A DNA stretch of 64,000 bases from positions 3,472,001 to 3,536,000 of the forward strand of contig NC_089439.1 of assembly GCF_026210795.1 (NCBI RefSeq), in the 5' to 3' direction. The stretch comes from Rhizophagus irregularis. Lineage: Eukaryota > Glomeromycota > Glomeromycetes > Glomerales > Glomeraceae. Position numbers and translations under genes: made by a program. Of the stretch, positions 1 to 10,169 are shown one piece after another. Position 1 is the stretch's first letter, and the number at the start of each line of letters is the position of its first letter. The notes beneath the pieces were generated by a model, which saw nothing but the letters and a program-made list of their open reading frames with translations, was not told the origin of the DNA and searched no databases.

Positions 1-860
1 CGGTCTGGTTTATATTAAAAGGAGAATTCAGGACCAGACCGGACTGGACCAGTTATTTTGGTCCAGTCCGGTCCGGTCCTATAATAAAAAAACGTTGCGC
101 AAACGTTTTTTCTAATTAAATATACTTAGAAAAAACGTTTCGCAACGTTTTTTCTTTTAATTAATTAGAAAAATGTTTCACAACGTTTTTTCTTTTAATT
201 AATTAGAAAAACGTTGCGCAAACATTTTTTCTAATTAAATATACTAAGAAAAAACGTTTTGCAACGTTTTTTCTAATTAAATATACTAAGAAAAAACGTT
301 TCGCAACGTTTTTTCTTTAAATTAATTAGAAAAACATTGCGCAAACGTTTTTTCTAATTAAATATACTAAGAAAAAACATTGCGCAACATTTTTTCTTTA
401 AATTAATTAGAAAAACGTTGCGGAAACATTTTTTCTAATTAAATATACTAAGAAAAAACGTTGCGCAACATTTTTTCTTTAAATTAATTAGAAAAATGTT
501 GCGCAAACGTTTTTTCTAATTAAATATACTAAGAATAATGTTGCGCAACGTTTTTTCTTTAAATTAATTAGAAAAACATTGCGCAAACATTTTTTTTATA
601 ATAATATGTTAAAAAAAACATTACGCAATGTTTTTTTATTTAATAATTAAATAATCGCAACGGTTTTAATATAAACCATTGCGAAAATATTTATCAGTCC
701 GGTCCGGTTCCAACCCGTTTTTTCAGTCCGGGTTAGATTTATAATCTGAAACCGGACTGGACCGGACCAAATATTTTGGTCCGGGTTGAAGCATCAACCC
801 AGACCGTACCAATCTGAATTTTCGGTCTGGGTTGTCGGATTAGGACCGACCTGATTAGAG
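1..860. repeat. Hairpin repeat with GGTCCGGTCC-type arms around a tandem array
   Basis: Both flanks (about 1-80 and 690-860) are comparatively GC-rich inverted runs built from GGACCGGAC and TTTGGTCC motifs that can pair with each other and locally. They enclose the tandem array at 82-655. The shape suggests a non-autonomous inverted-repeat element, but the left end lies outside the window, so neither termini nor a target duplication can be checked. Confidence 0.6.
82..655. repeat. Tandem palindromic array, about 80-bp period
   Basis: Repeats of a core AAAAAACGTTGCGCAACG with T-rich complement, separated by CTAATTAAATATACTAAG or TTAATTAATTAG spacers. The spacer recurs near 231, 272, 352, 436 and 514, giving mostly 78-84 bp spacing with some half units. 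Each unit can form a hairpin. CpG sites vary between copies as CG, CA or TG, consistent with deamination. Confidence 0.75.
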
Positions 861-867
861 CTTTATC

Positions 868-1065
868 CAAGATTTTACTATAGTTTTATTATAGTTTTGG
901 TAAGGTTTCGGCAGTTTCGGCATTTATAATAAGTTTCATCGGGTTTCGCTTTTCTCTAGAGTTTTGCTAATTTTTTAATAAGACTTTCATATAGTTTCAG
1001 CAATATTTCGCTATTTCGGCATTTCACCAACTTGCCAAAACCCCCTAGTTTCTCTAGCAACCTTA
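868..1065 (-). mobile_element. Degenerate copy of the TAAGGTTGCTTG MITE
   Basis: Diverged relic in the same orientation as the 60253-60496 copy. It keeps the run of gcagtttcggcatttataataagtt-like sequence and the right terminus CTAGCAACCTTA ending at 1065. The left terminal repeat is lost and no flanking duplication is seen. Confidence 0.7.
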
Positions 1066-1711
1066 GTCATAGGAATAGGGTTGAGATATTTTTTGGAACT
1101 GGGTAGTTGACCTGAAATTTTGCTTCTTGAAGATTTAAAGTTGAGGTATACGAATTAGGAACTCATAGTTTAGTTTTCTTTTCTATATGTACTTTTTTGT
1201 GCGACTATTTCATTTTTGTTATTTCTTATGTTTGTTATCTTCTATATGTTTTGAGTACACATAAATAATAAATAAAATATGACTGTTAGCCTATCAAATG
1301 TAAGTTGTATCAGTATTGTTCAGGATTCTATTATAGTATTAAATAGCAAATTAATAATAGTATTAAGTAATAATTAATAAGTAAATAATATTTATCATTT
1401 CTAATAATAATAGTTATTATTGCAAATAAAAATTTATTCTATAATAAATTTTATCATTTAATTCTAATCTAGTCTTTAAAATATTTGAAAAAATAATAGC
1501 AAATATATTTTGAAGAAATAAAATATCTAAGAAATAAAATGCCATTTTCTAGTTTTTTATAATTTTTACTAAGGAATGCGCCAGAAATCAGCTAATTTGA
1601 AAGGGTGGAGGAGTCAGCTTCAGATCAGGTCTATATATATCATGTGACATTTATATATCTAAATATACAGTAAATGTAAATAATTTAATTATTTTTATAT
1701 AGTTATTATAA
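1066..1711. other. AT-rich stretch without recognisable gene
   Basis: Mostly low-complexity A/T sequence with many stops in all frames. Nothing codon-like and no clear repeat termini were seen, apart from an isolated GC-containing patch near 1575-1630. Confidence 0.5.
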
Positions 1712-2008
1712 TGCAATTATCTTGACTTCTAGTGATCCAATTTTAATAAACTTTTTTTTAATTTATAGCTCTTATTTAGCTCTACAAATCTAGCTTTACA
1801 AAACAAAAAAAAATTGAATCACTAGAAGCTGTATTTACATTATAATAATTATTATAATGCAATTATCTTGACTTCTAGTGATCCAATTTTAATAAACTTT
1901 TTTTTTAATTTATAGCACTCATTTAGTTCTATAAATCTAGTTTTATAAAACAAAAAAACAAAAAAAGTTTGTTTAAATTGAATCACTAGAAGCCAAGATA
2001 ATTATATA
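1712..2008. repeat. Two adjacent foldback (MITE-like) repeats
   Basis: Two copies (about 1712-1832 and 1857-2008) each begin with an arm reading CTTGACTTCTAGTGATCCAA and end with its complement TTGAATCACTAGAAGC, with an AT-rich centre. The second copy also keeps the outer AAGATAATTAT arm. The copies are separated by about 25 bp and look like a local duplication or double insertion of one foldback family. Confidence 0.75.
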
Positions 2009-2516
2009 ATACTAATTATTATATATAATATTTAATATTTAATAGTAATAATTTTTTTAGCCAATCAGATTTCAATCAGGTAGGGGTGGCTACTAATTGA
2101 AAAATCAGCTGATTTCTGGCACACCCCTAAATGTAGCATTTTTATAATAATTGAGCAACAATTTAATGACAATGGTTTTAATAATTTTAGATAATTGGAC
2201 CAATTTTTAAATAATCAAATGACAATTTAATAATAATTTAGTAAATTTATCAATTTATTATGATTCTAAATTTTATAATATTTTATAATTTATCTAATTC
2301 TTCAATTATAATGTGTAATTAAGTTACAATGATGTCTTTTTGACCTGTATATATCTGATTTTTGATTTTGATTAGTGTATGTTAAAGCTAGTATATTTGA
2401 GAGTATATTAGAAATGTGGATTACTCCTAGTGCTCTACATGAGCCGAGCCAGCTTGTGAGCTTTTAAGCTGAGCTAAGCCAAGCCAAACCAAGTTGCAGT
2501 TATAGTTTGGCTTGAT

Positions 2517-2760
2517 TAAGGTTGCTTGCCGAAACCTAGGGGTTTAGGCAAGATGGCGTTTCGCCAAAAAGCGAAATTCTGCCAAAACTATATTAAAGTT
2601 ATATTAAAAAACTGGTGAAACTTTGGAGAAAGGCGAAACTGCCGAAACTTATTATAAATGCCGAAACTGCCAAAATTCTGCCGAAACTATAATAAATCTA
2701 TAGTAAAATTTTGACGAAACTAATCGTAAGATTTTGAAGAGGTTTAGACAAGCAACCTTA
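2517..2760 (+). mobile_element. TAAGGTTGCTTG hAT-type MITE, copy 1
   Basis: 244-bp element starting TAAGGTTGCTTG and ending with the perfect complement CAAGCAACCTTA. It is flanked by an exact 8-bp duplication GGCTTGAT (2509-2516 and 2761-2768). The TAAGG terminus fits the hAT YARNG consensus. Internal sequence repeats TGCCGAAAC-like motifs. It is nested in the 2428-3073 element, so it is the younger insertion. Confidence 0.9.
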
Positions 2761-2789
2761 GGCTTGATGTTAGCCTAACTCTATTTATT

Positions 2790-2957
2790 AAAAATTAAAA
2801 CTAAAGTTTCAAAACGTGATAACTTCACCAATATTACTCCAAATTTAATAAATTTACTACCATTCGATTCCTCTTGATGAGACGAATCTAATGGTAGTAA
2901 AATCATTAAATTTGGAGCAATATTGGCGAAGTTATCACATTTTGAAATTTTAGTTAT
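2790..2957. repeat. Near-perfect 168-bp palindrome
   Basis: Left arm AACTAAAGTTTCAAAACGTG runs through a long stem to a central GATTCCTCTTGATGAGACGAATC and returns as the complement ending TTTTGAAATTTTAGTT. It probably is a palindromic MITE inside the GAGCC element. A fragment resembling its centre is seen at about 27301-27340. Confidence 0.8.
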
Positions 2958-3073
2958 AATAAATTTTATATGATTTTGAAAATGAGCCAGTTTGTGAGCT
3001 TTTGGAACAAACCAAGCTAAGCCAAGCTGAGCTAGCCCTTGGCTCGGCTCAAGCTGGCTCATGTAGAGCTTTA

Positions 3074-3899
3074 ATTACTCCTGCTTATTCACTTCAGTCA
3101 TTTACTCATGTACTTCTTATGATTGCTCATTCACTTACTTTTTTCATTCACTTACTTTTACTCAGCCTAAAGATCTTACTTGTACATACAAAAAGGTAAT
3201 CTACTCACTAATTAGGAATGTAAAACTTACCTGCTAACTCAGTTTATTATCTCATCAGCTCAAACAAATAATTAGATTAAATTCTAAAAAAATTTTAAAT
3301 ATTCCAGATATGGCAGATTTAAAAGGTAAAAATAAAAGTTTTTCTGGAAGGTATGTTTTCTCAAATATTTCTGAAATATCTGCCATATCTGTTACATTCA
3401 GAACAACCTCTGATTACATTTATTTTTACTTTCTTTTTCTTTGTTTTCTGTTTTTGATTATATATATATTTCAGATGTTGTCCCAAATTGTAACAGATAT
3501 AAGGGTATAGCAGGATCCCGAACATTATATATAAAACTCAGATCTAGATTCAGATTTTTTAATATAACTTTATACACGTAGTTTTATTAAAAGCTTTATA
3601 CAAATCGGCATATAAGTTTAAATTTTACTATAAAATATACAATTTCAGATTTGAGTTTATGTGAAATCAAATTTTTATTTAATATTTAATAATTACATTA
3701 GTTTTGTGTAATTATACGAATTATTTCTTCTTTTTTAAAAAAATTGTAGCAAGTTTTTGCTTTATCTAATAATTGAAGAGTATTGTCAAATATCTGTATA
3801 TCCTATGTATCTAAATATTATAGAACATTTTTTGAACATTGATATGTAATTAAAACATGACCTCCTACAATCTCAGCTGAAAAAATATTGCGAATAGGA
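3074..3899. other. Gene-free AT-rich interval with an inverted repeat and an R1-like end
   Basis: Contains a perfect 14-bp inverted repeat (CAGATATGGCAGAT at 3305-3318 and its complement at 3378-3391). At about 3507 there is an AGGATCCCGAACATTATATA motif resembling the R1 left terminus, with no matching right end. The open frames here are short and show no recognisable protein. Confidence 0.5.
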
Positions 3900-4025
3900 A
3901 GGACCCCAAACAATATATATAAAGGTAGGTTTTGAGTTTGCTTAACCAACATATAAAAATTTTTCCTATGTAAGATTTATTATTGCTTATTTGATAACAT
4001 AATTTTTTAAATAGTCAGATATAAT

Positions 4026-5224
4026 GAAAACATACAATTCTACACTCATGTCGAACATTAGAGTACAGAATAACAACTACAATAACAATAACAAAGTAAA
4101 TTCAGAAAATATTGATAGTTTTTTGCTTAGTCAACATATACGATTTGAGAAACAACAAATGGATTTAGACGCGTTATACCTTACATTTCACATTGGAACC
4201 CACAACATCAACGGACTGGCAGGTGACAATGCAAAACTTTACGGAATACTAAATTGGATGCAAGAAAATCAAGTAGACATTATGGCCTTAAACGAAACTA
4301 ATCTAAACCAAAAGAACGGTGTTTTCAAAACTCCTGACAACTTTAAAGAGCAATTTTATATTTATTGGTCTAGTAAACAGTGCGACAAATATAAGGGATC
4401 AGGAGTGGCGTTAATATGTTCAAGGAAATGGAATAAATATTATCAATGACACAAAATCCATTCACCATATTTGCTCTCAGTATACTTTTTATTTAGAAAT
4501 GTCCTATTTTGTATCTGGATTGTTTACGCGGCACCACAAAACAAAACAATCCTCCCCAAGACTCTGGAACAACTTAAAAGAGAAATGCGCGATGAAACTA
4601 TATATAAAAAATCAAATAATATAATACATATATTAATGGGAGACTTTAATTTAATTACAAACGGCCTTATCGATCGTACTCCACCACAATACATTTCCAG
4701 ACCCAAATTTTTTAATGATCTAGAAACATTGGGCCTTATAAATTCATATAGGAAACTTGATGAAGAAGCGCAAGGCAACACTTATCACAAAGAAAGTGTT
4801 AGCACGAGAATAGACCAAATTTGGGTATCAGAAACCCATAGCAATAAATTAGTGAATTTTTCAATTACTCCCTCAACGTTTATCACACATAGTGATCACA
4901 ATATAATCACATTAACTATGGACACCTCTGACCTTATACGAAACAATAGGAAAAACACAGTATATGACAAATTACCTACAGGTAATACCCACTCCAGAGT
5001 TATGTATGATTGTGACAACATCGAAATGGAAAGGTGGGATAACTTTCGGCTTAATATAAAAAATCAACTAAACTCTCTTGATCAAGATTTACTTGAGGAT
5101 AGAGCCAACTTCAAGGAGTATTCCCAAGAAGATATAGATAGATATTGGGACAAACTCAATAGTATTATAGTATATGCAGCGGATACAGAGCTCCCTAGAA
5201 AAGACATTAGGTACCATAAAACCT
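4026..5224 (+). pseudogene. LINE1 ORF2 part 1: endonuclease domain
   Basis: Apurinic/apyrimidinic-endonuclease-like domain that would nick target DNA for target-primed reverse transcription. Visible motifs are HNINGL near the N terminus, LNETN (catalytic Glu region), GDFNLI and SDHNIITL (the Asp/His active-site pair), in family order. An N-rich leader precedes the domain. An in-frame TGA interrupts it at 4447-4449, and the same frame continues on both sides. The reading frame ends where the DDE transposon at about 5225 is inserted, inside the linker between endonuclease and reverse transcriptase. Confidence 0.88.
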
Positions 5225-5349
5225 TTAATTCGTGATCCGTGTAACGATCGGAGCATGTGATCAAAATTTAATAATAAATCGCGGGGTTAATAAAACATAG
5301 CAAAAATAAAATTTTTTCAAATCTCCGTTTCTTTACTAATTAACTTTTT

Positions 5350-8300
5350 ATGTCTTCCACAAAACTAACAATACAACTTCTTGCTAGTGGTAGTCTAGTT
5401 TCAAGACTTCATTATGGCATATATGCGGTAAACTGGTGGACTTTTATTGATAAAAAAATGCCCAATGAAGAGAAACAAATATGTATACCGCTAAGGCTAA
5501 ACATGAGAGTCCAGTCAGAACTTAATAAAACCAAATTTATTGTTCGTATTGTTAGTGCAGAAGATGGTATTAAACCAGGTTATGTCTGTGAATCTGACGT
5601 AGCTGCAAAAGTTTATCTATCTGCTTCAGAAGCTATAAATAAAACCTACAACAACCTTTTCAATAACAAAACACGATATCCAGGACCTTCCATTTTAGGG
5701 TTTGATAACGAAACTATTATTCAAGAACTATTATCCGATGTTTTGTTTTTTCCTTTCAAAATAATGGTCGACAAACTTTCTATTTTAGTTATAAAATTTG
5801 GTGATTCAAAAAAAAAATATGGTTGGGTATCAATCAAGTTTTATGTACAAATACAAGGAAAAGCAAAGTCTTTTTTTACAAAAAATTGAAAGTAAAAATT
5901 ATTGTATAGAGGTATTTCAAAAGAAAGAAAGAATCGCATATTACATTGATATTTCACCAACTGAAGTTTGGAAGAAAACGGGAATACTGAAAAATTATAA
6001 TGGCAATGTTTTATTTGGAATCGAGCATCCCATTACGATCAATGTTTTGAAAAATTATGAAAAATTACCAATATGTAGCGTGAATGAATGGGATAATATT
6101 GAAATAATAACCCAAGCATTCGAACAGCATCTAAAACGTAGAACTATTGCTGATCTTAATTGGCATAAGTTTTTTATTGAGTGGAAAGAGCAAGAGTCAA
6201 GTATTATAGAATTTATGACGCATCTTAAACCACTATATCCACCAAACTATGAATTTACTGATCGGGAATTACGCGCTTGGAGAAAGATGATGAAAAGCGT
6301 AGGCTGTACAAATATAACGCCCTATAAAAAGGAAGAGTCTAAGGTAAGTTTTTCAAATTAATCAATTGTATCTTTACAAAATTCAAATTTGATTAAAAAC
6401 AAGTTGATCGTGTGGATTTTTACTAATAAAAATTTACTTTTCACTATAGCCTGAATTTTGGACTTGTGCTGTTGATCCCAGTAGTGATCACGCTGCACTT
6501 CTATACTTGTTTGACAAGGGTTTATTAAATGGTGTTTATAAAAATGAACCTGAGTTTATAGAAAAAAACAATCAATTGAAAGTAATAATCGATAAATTCT
6601 GGAATTGTTTTAAAGAAGCGATTGGAGTTAATAAATGCGGACTGGATGGAAAGCAACGGATTCTTTCTATTATTACAGAAACTTTTGGATTTAGAGAAAT
6701 ACAAAAAAAATTGCAGGTAAATTTCGAATATAATGTTGTTATTTCATTTTTTTTCATAAATAAAATAAACTTACTGCAATTTCTTTTAGATTTCTAATGA
6801 TTTAATTAGTACTGCAAAGAAATATAGTCGCGTAAATGGTCCAGGATGTCCTGCAAAAATTAAACCGGTTGTAACACGAAACTATATTTCTGAAATAAAA
6901 GACAAAGAATTCGAGAGCTTTTTTTCTGATAAAGATAATGTCACAATGAGTTCTTATCGTGTTGATCCAAAAACCAGCCTGCCGTTACTATATCTAAAAG
7001 ATAGTAAAGAAACCCTTTGGCAAAAATTCGAAGCAGCTTATCCTGATGGAATAAAGAGGACTTCTTTTATGGCACGCTTATCTAGTGGTCGTTATGTTTA
7101 TCGAAAAGACTTGGGTGGATTATGTAATATATGTAATGAATACTGTTACGAAGTGTTTGATACGTTAATTAATTTGGTACGACTACATGTAAAAAAGGAA
7201 TCACGGGTATAACAACTAGAATAAAAATTTTTGTTTAATGAGTTTATTATAAAAAAAATTGAAAAAATAATTTTTTAAAAAACATATACTCTAATTAAAT
7301 TTTTTTAAATCACAAAAATTTCAAGAATACATTGGTAAATAAACTTGAGGAATTACGCCACCATCTAAGACGAGGCTTCGAAAATGAGCTTATTGTAAAT
7401 GAAGATGGCACAGTATCACATACTGATATAATTAACCACTGCTTATTATACGCGTTTGGAGAATGTATTCAAGAACATAAGTCTCGTTGTGCCATGTGTG
7501 ATCAACTGTTCGTGCTTATTGACCATTTAACTGTGGTACTTCCAGAAGATTTTCAACCTACAATTGAAGAATCACGAAATAAAATTTATTATTTTCTAGC
7601 TCACCAAGCAAGAAAAGTTTATTTAAACAATCAATTTAAAGCAAAGCTTTCAGAGCTTGACGATGATGGCGCAATCTTAGTATGTGATTACAAAATGAGA
7701 ATCTTACCAAAAAGTGCTCGTGAAACTAAGGAGCAGTTCTTTGGAAAACGTGGGTGGACACTTCATACAATTTTGGTGTTTACAAAACGTGATGCCTTGC
7801 AACTAGACGTACAAGCATTTGATCACTGGTCTACCGATACCAAACAAGATGCTTGGTTTACGGCATCATCCTTTGATGCTGTTTTCGAAACGTTAGATCC
7901 AAAACCTAAGTGGATCAAAATTTTCTCTGATAATGGTGGCCATTATCACAATTCGGAATTAATGGCCATTGTTGCAAATTGGAATCAATGGTACAACATC
8001 GATGTCCGTGGATGGCACTTTTTTGAACCTGGAGAGGCGAAATCTAGTGTTGATTCACATCACGCACAGGTAAGTTATGATTTCATTTGTTGACGGATGA
8101 AAATATTGAATTCGTACCACAAACTATTATAATAACTGTGTGTAATTATTCCCTTTTTAGATAGCTCATTCCATCAAGAGATATGTAAGAGTTGGGTATA
8201 ACTTAGATAATGGTGAGAAAATAGAGGACGCTATAAAGAATCTGGGCGGAACTTCCGTTGCTCATCTGGAACCAAAACGAAATCATGTGCCTGTTAAAAC

Positions 8301-9101
8301 TATATCTGGCATTACCAAATTATCATATTTTGAATGGCCAAATGAAGGTTCATTCATCGGTTATATTCAAGCTCAGACCTTACCGCAAATAGGTGAATGG
8401 TTACGTTATTCTCCAACTGATGTCTCAAAGTTAATCAAAGAACCTTTGCACAAGCCAACTCCCGATATTTCTACTCATACCAAACCAGTTTTACCATGGA
8501 GTTTTCCTATAATTCGAATTAAAGGTATGTCATAAATGATGAATATTTTAGTTCAAAGGTTATAAATGATAAATGATTTTTTTTTACAGATAAAGTAAAT
8601 AGAAATACTTTGGAAACTGAAAGTAATGATCAAGCCTGTTCTCTAGGTAGGTACAGTACGTTGCGCTACATTTTTTCACACAAAATATAGTTTAGAATTA
8701 TCGCTGGAACGTCCATTTTTGTAGATATAAGTGATAAATTTCAGTTAGAAAAAGGATGGGCGCTCAAGAGTAACCAGAAATATGGTCAACGGGGTAGTGG
8801 AAAGCGTATAACAATAACCGTAAAAGCTTATTTGGAAGGGTTTTTTTTGGCAGGGAATGTGAATAAAACAGATCGAATGTCTGCAAAAGATATGGTTACA
8901 GAGCTAAAAAAATTAGCAGAAGAAGGTGAAATTCAAAATGACGAGGTGCCAGAAATAAAAACAATTGAAGGATGGATAACAAGATATTCGGCAAGCTTGC
9001 GCAAAGAATCAGCAGAGCAAAGAGTAATAAGTGAAACTAATAAAAGACTTGAAAAAGAAGATAGTAATAATAAAAGTAGTCATAAGCGGCAGAAAAGATA
9101 A
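5350..9101 (+). CDS. DDE1 transposase, seven exons, one apparent frameshift
   Basis: Predicted introns at 6344-6449, 6717-6789, 7207-7325, 8070-8160, 8525-8589 and 8647-8744 all have GT..AG ends and join open exons. A DDE catalytic core is suggested by VCDYKMRI, FSDNGGHYHN and EPGEAKSSVD in the 7326-8160 exons, which are the candidate D, D and E residues. CNICNEYC and CAMCDQ are possible zinc ligands. The C terminus is lysine-rich and probably nuclear. A one-base slip in the A run near 5880-5886 breaks exon 1; without it the frame is open throughout. I do not recognise the superfamily. It may be KDZ-like or a separate lineage, and the function is inferred only from the DDE pattern. Confidence 0.7.
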
Positions 9102-9398
9102 TAATTCTGTAATAAAAATTAATAAAATTTTGAATTTCACTTTATTTTAACATACTCAAATCTCCGTTTCCGCCATATAAAAGTTTTTAAATAGAAAACG
9201 TAAGAGACTTACAAACGAATAAATTAAAACTTTCAGATTCAATTTATCGTTTCGTCAAACCTTTTTTTTTTCAATTATATAATATTTTGTGCAATATATG
9301 TCACGTGAATACTGCGCATTAGAGATTATTTATATGATGATCGCCCCAAATTTATCATATAAATCTGCTCCGATTGATCGGCGAATTAGCAATTAAAT
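9102..9398 (+). other. 3' non-coding end of DDE1
   Basis: AT-rich sequence after the transposase stop, ending in the inverted terminal motif with TGCTCCGAT. No ORF or further repeat was seen. Confidence 0.5.
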
Positions 9399-10169
9399 GT
9401 TATAACAAGAAAAAATCGAGACCAGAACGACATACAAATAAATTACTTAAGCTATTACATAACTATTACTATGGAAACTGACAAATGATCACAACCGAAA
9501 ATGCCAAATCCAGATGGACAAGTAAAACTGCTAAATATAATCAAGACTATGTTACATCGACTGAGGACAATTACAAGTGTAACATAACCACGCATGGCAT
9601 ATTTTCGGAAGAGTGGTTTGATACTCTTAAAACAAAAGTGAATTACCGCCTGAGAGCAGATTACAAAAAATACAAATTAGCAGAAACGAAGTCTATTAAA
9701 GATAGAATAGACAAGAGAGTAGAAATTACATGAGATTATCAAACAACATGGCTATCCAGCATATTAGATAGAAACACTCTTACTAATATAGTTATAGATA
9801 AAGTGTTAGTAAATGAGGAAACAGGAATTTCGACTAAAAGACTAGCTACAGAACTGAGAGAAGTTAAGAAAGCAGTGGACAATGATTTCGCGAACATGTT
9901 TAGGAAAAGAAACACACTGCTGGATACAATGACACCAATTTGGCGACAAATTTATGAACCCGTAGGTAAATTCAAAGAAGTGATGGAATCTACAATAGAA
10001 AAGATCACTATGGCAGAATGGAATAATACCGTTAAAGAATTAAATAAAGAGTTGGCTGCGGGGTTGTCTGGTATAAATTACAGAATCATCTTACAATTGC
10101 CTGAGGAATTAATCCTCTTCATGGTCAAGTTCGGAAACTTGACACTACAAACTGGACTTGTGCCTATGG
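9399..10169 (+). pseudogene. LINE1 ORF2 part 2: linker before reverse transcriptase
   Basis: Resumes the LINE1 frame after DDE1 and runs to the hAT insertion point. It includes AKSRWTSKTAKYNQDY-like basic sequence and the start of the reverse transcriptase region (ELAAGLSGINYRII, like the AxGxDxI segment before the fingers). In-frame TGA codons occur at 9479-9481 and 9731-9733, and both sit where Arg would suit. Joining this segment to 13201 after removing the hAT and one duplication keeps the frame. Confidence 0.8.

Larger units (their letters stand above)
2428..3073. mobile_element. Non-autonomous hAT-type element with GAGCC-rich ends
   Basis: Terminal inverted repeats TAGTGCTCTACATGAGCC (left) and TAAAGCTCTACATGAGCC (right, complemented) agree with the YARNG start of hAT elements. 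The 8-bp direct duplication ATTACTCC lies at 2420-2427 and 3074-3081. Subterminal sequence is rich in AAGCYGAGC motifs. It carries no transposase and contains the MITE at 2517-2760 and the palindrome at 2790-2957. Confidence 0.85.
5225..9398 (+). mobile_element. DDE1: unassigned DDE DNA transposon inside LINE1
   Basis: Interrupts the LINE1 reading frame. LINE1 coding resumes at about 9399 with the same kind of lysine- and arginine-rich linker. Imperfect inverted ends share an ATCGGAGCA core: one near 5248, the complement TGCTCCGAT near 9366-9376. Exact borders and target duplication could not be fixed from reading alone (about 15 bp uncertainty). It carries one multi-exon transposase gene. 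Confidence 0.75.

Noticed and set aside
2781-3199. Two small ORFs in the GAGCC element
   Set aside because: They run through palindrome and terminal repeat sequence and have no protein resemblance.
9102-9398. Possible regulatory region between two genes
   Set aside because: It is only the 3' end of DDE1 within LINE1. No conserved promoter-like elements can be supported.
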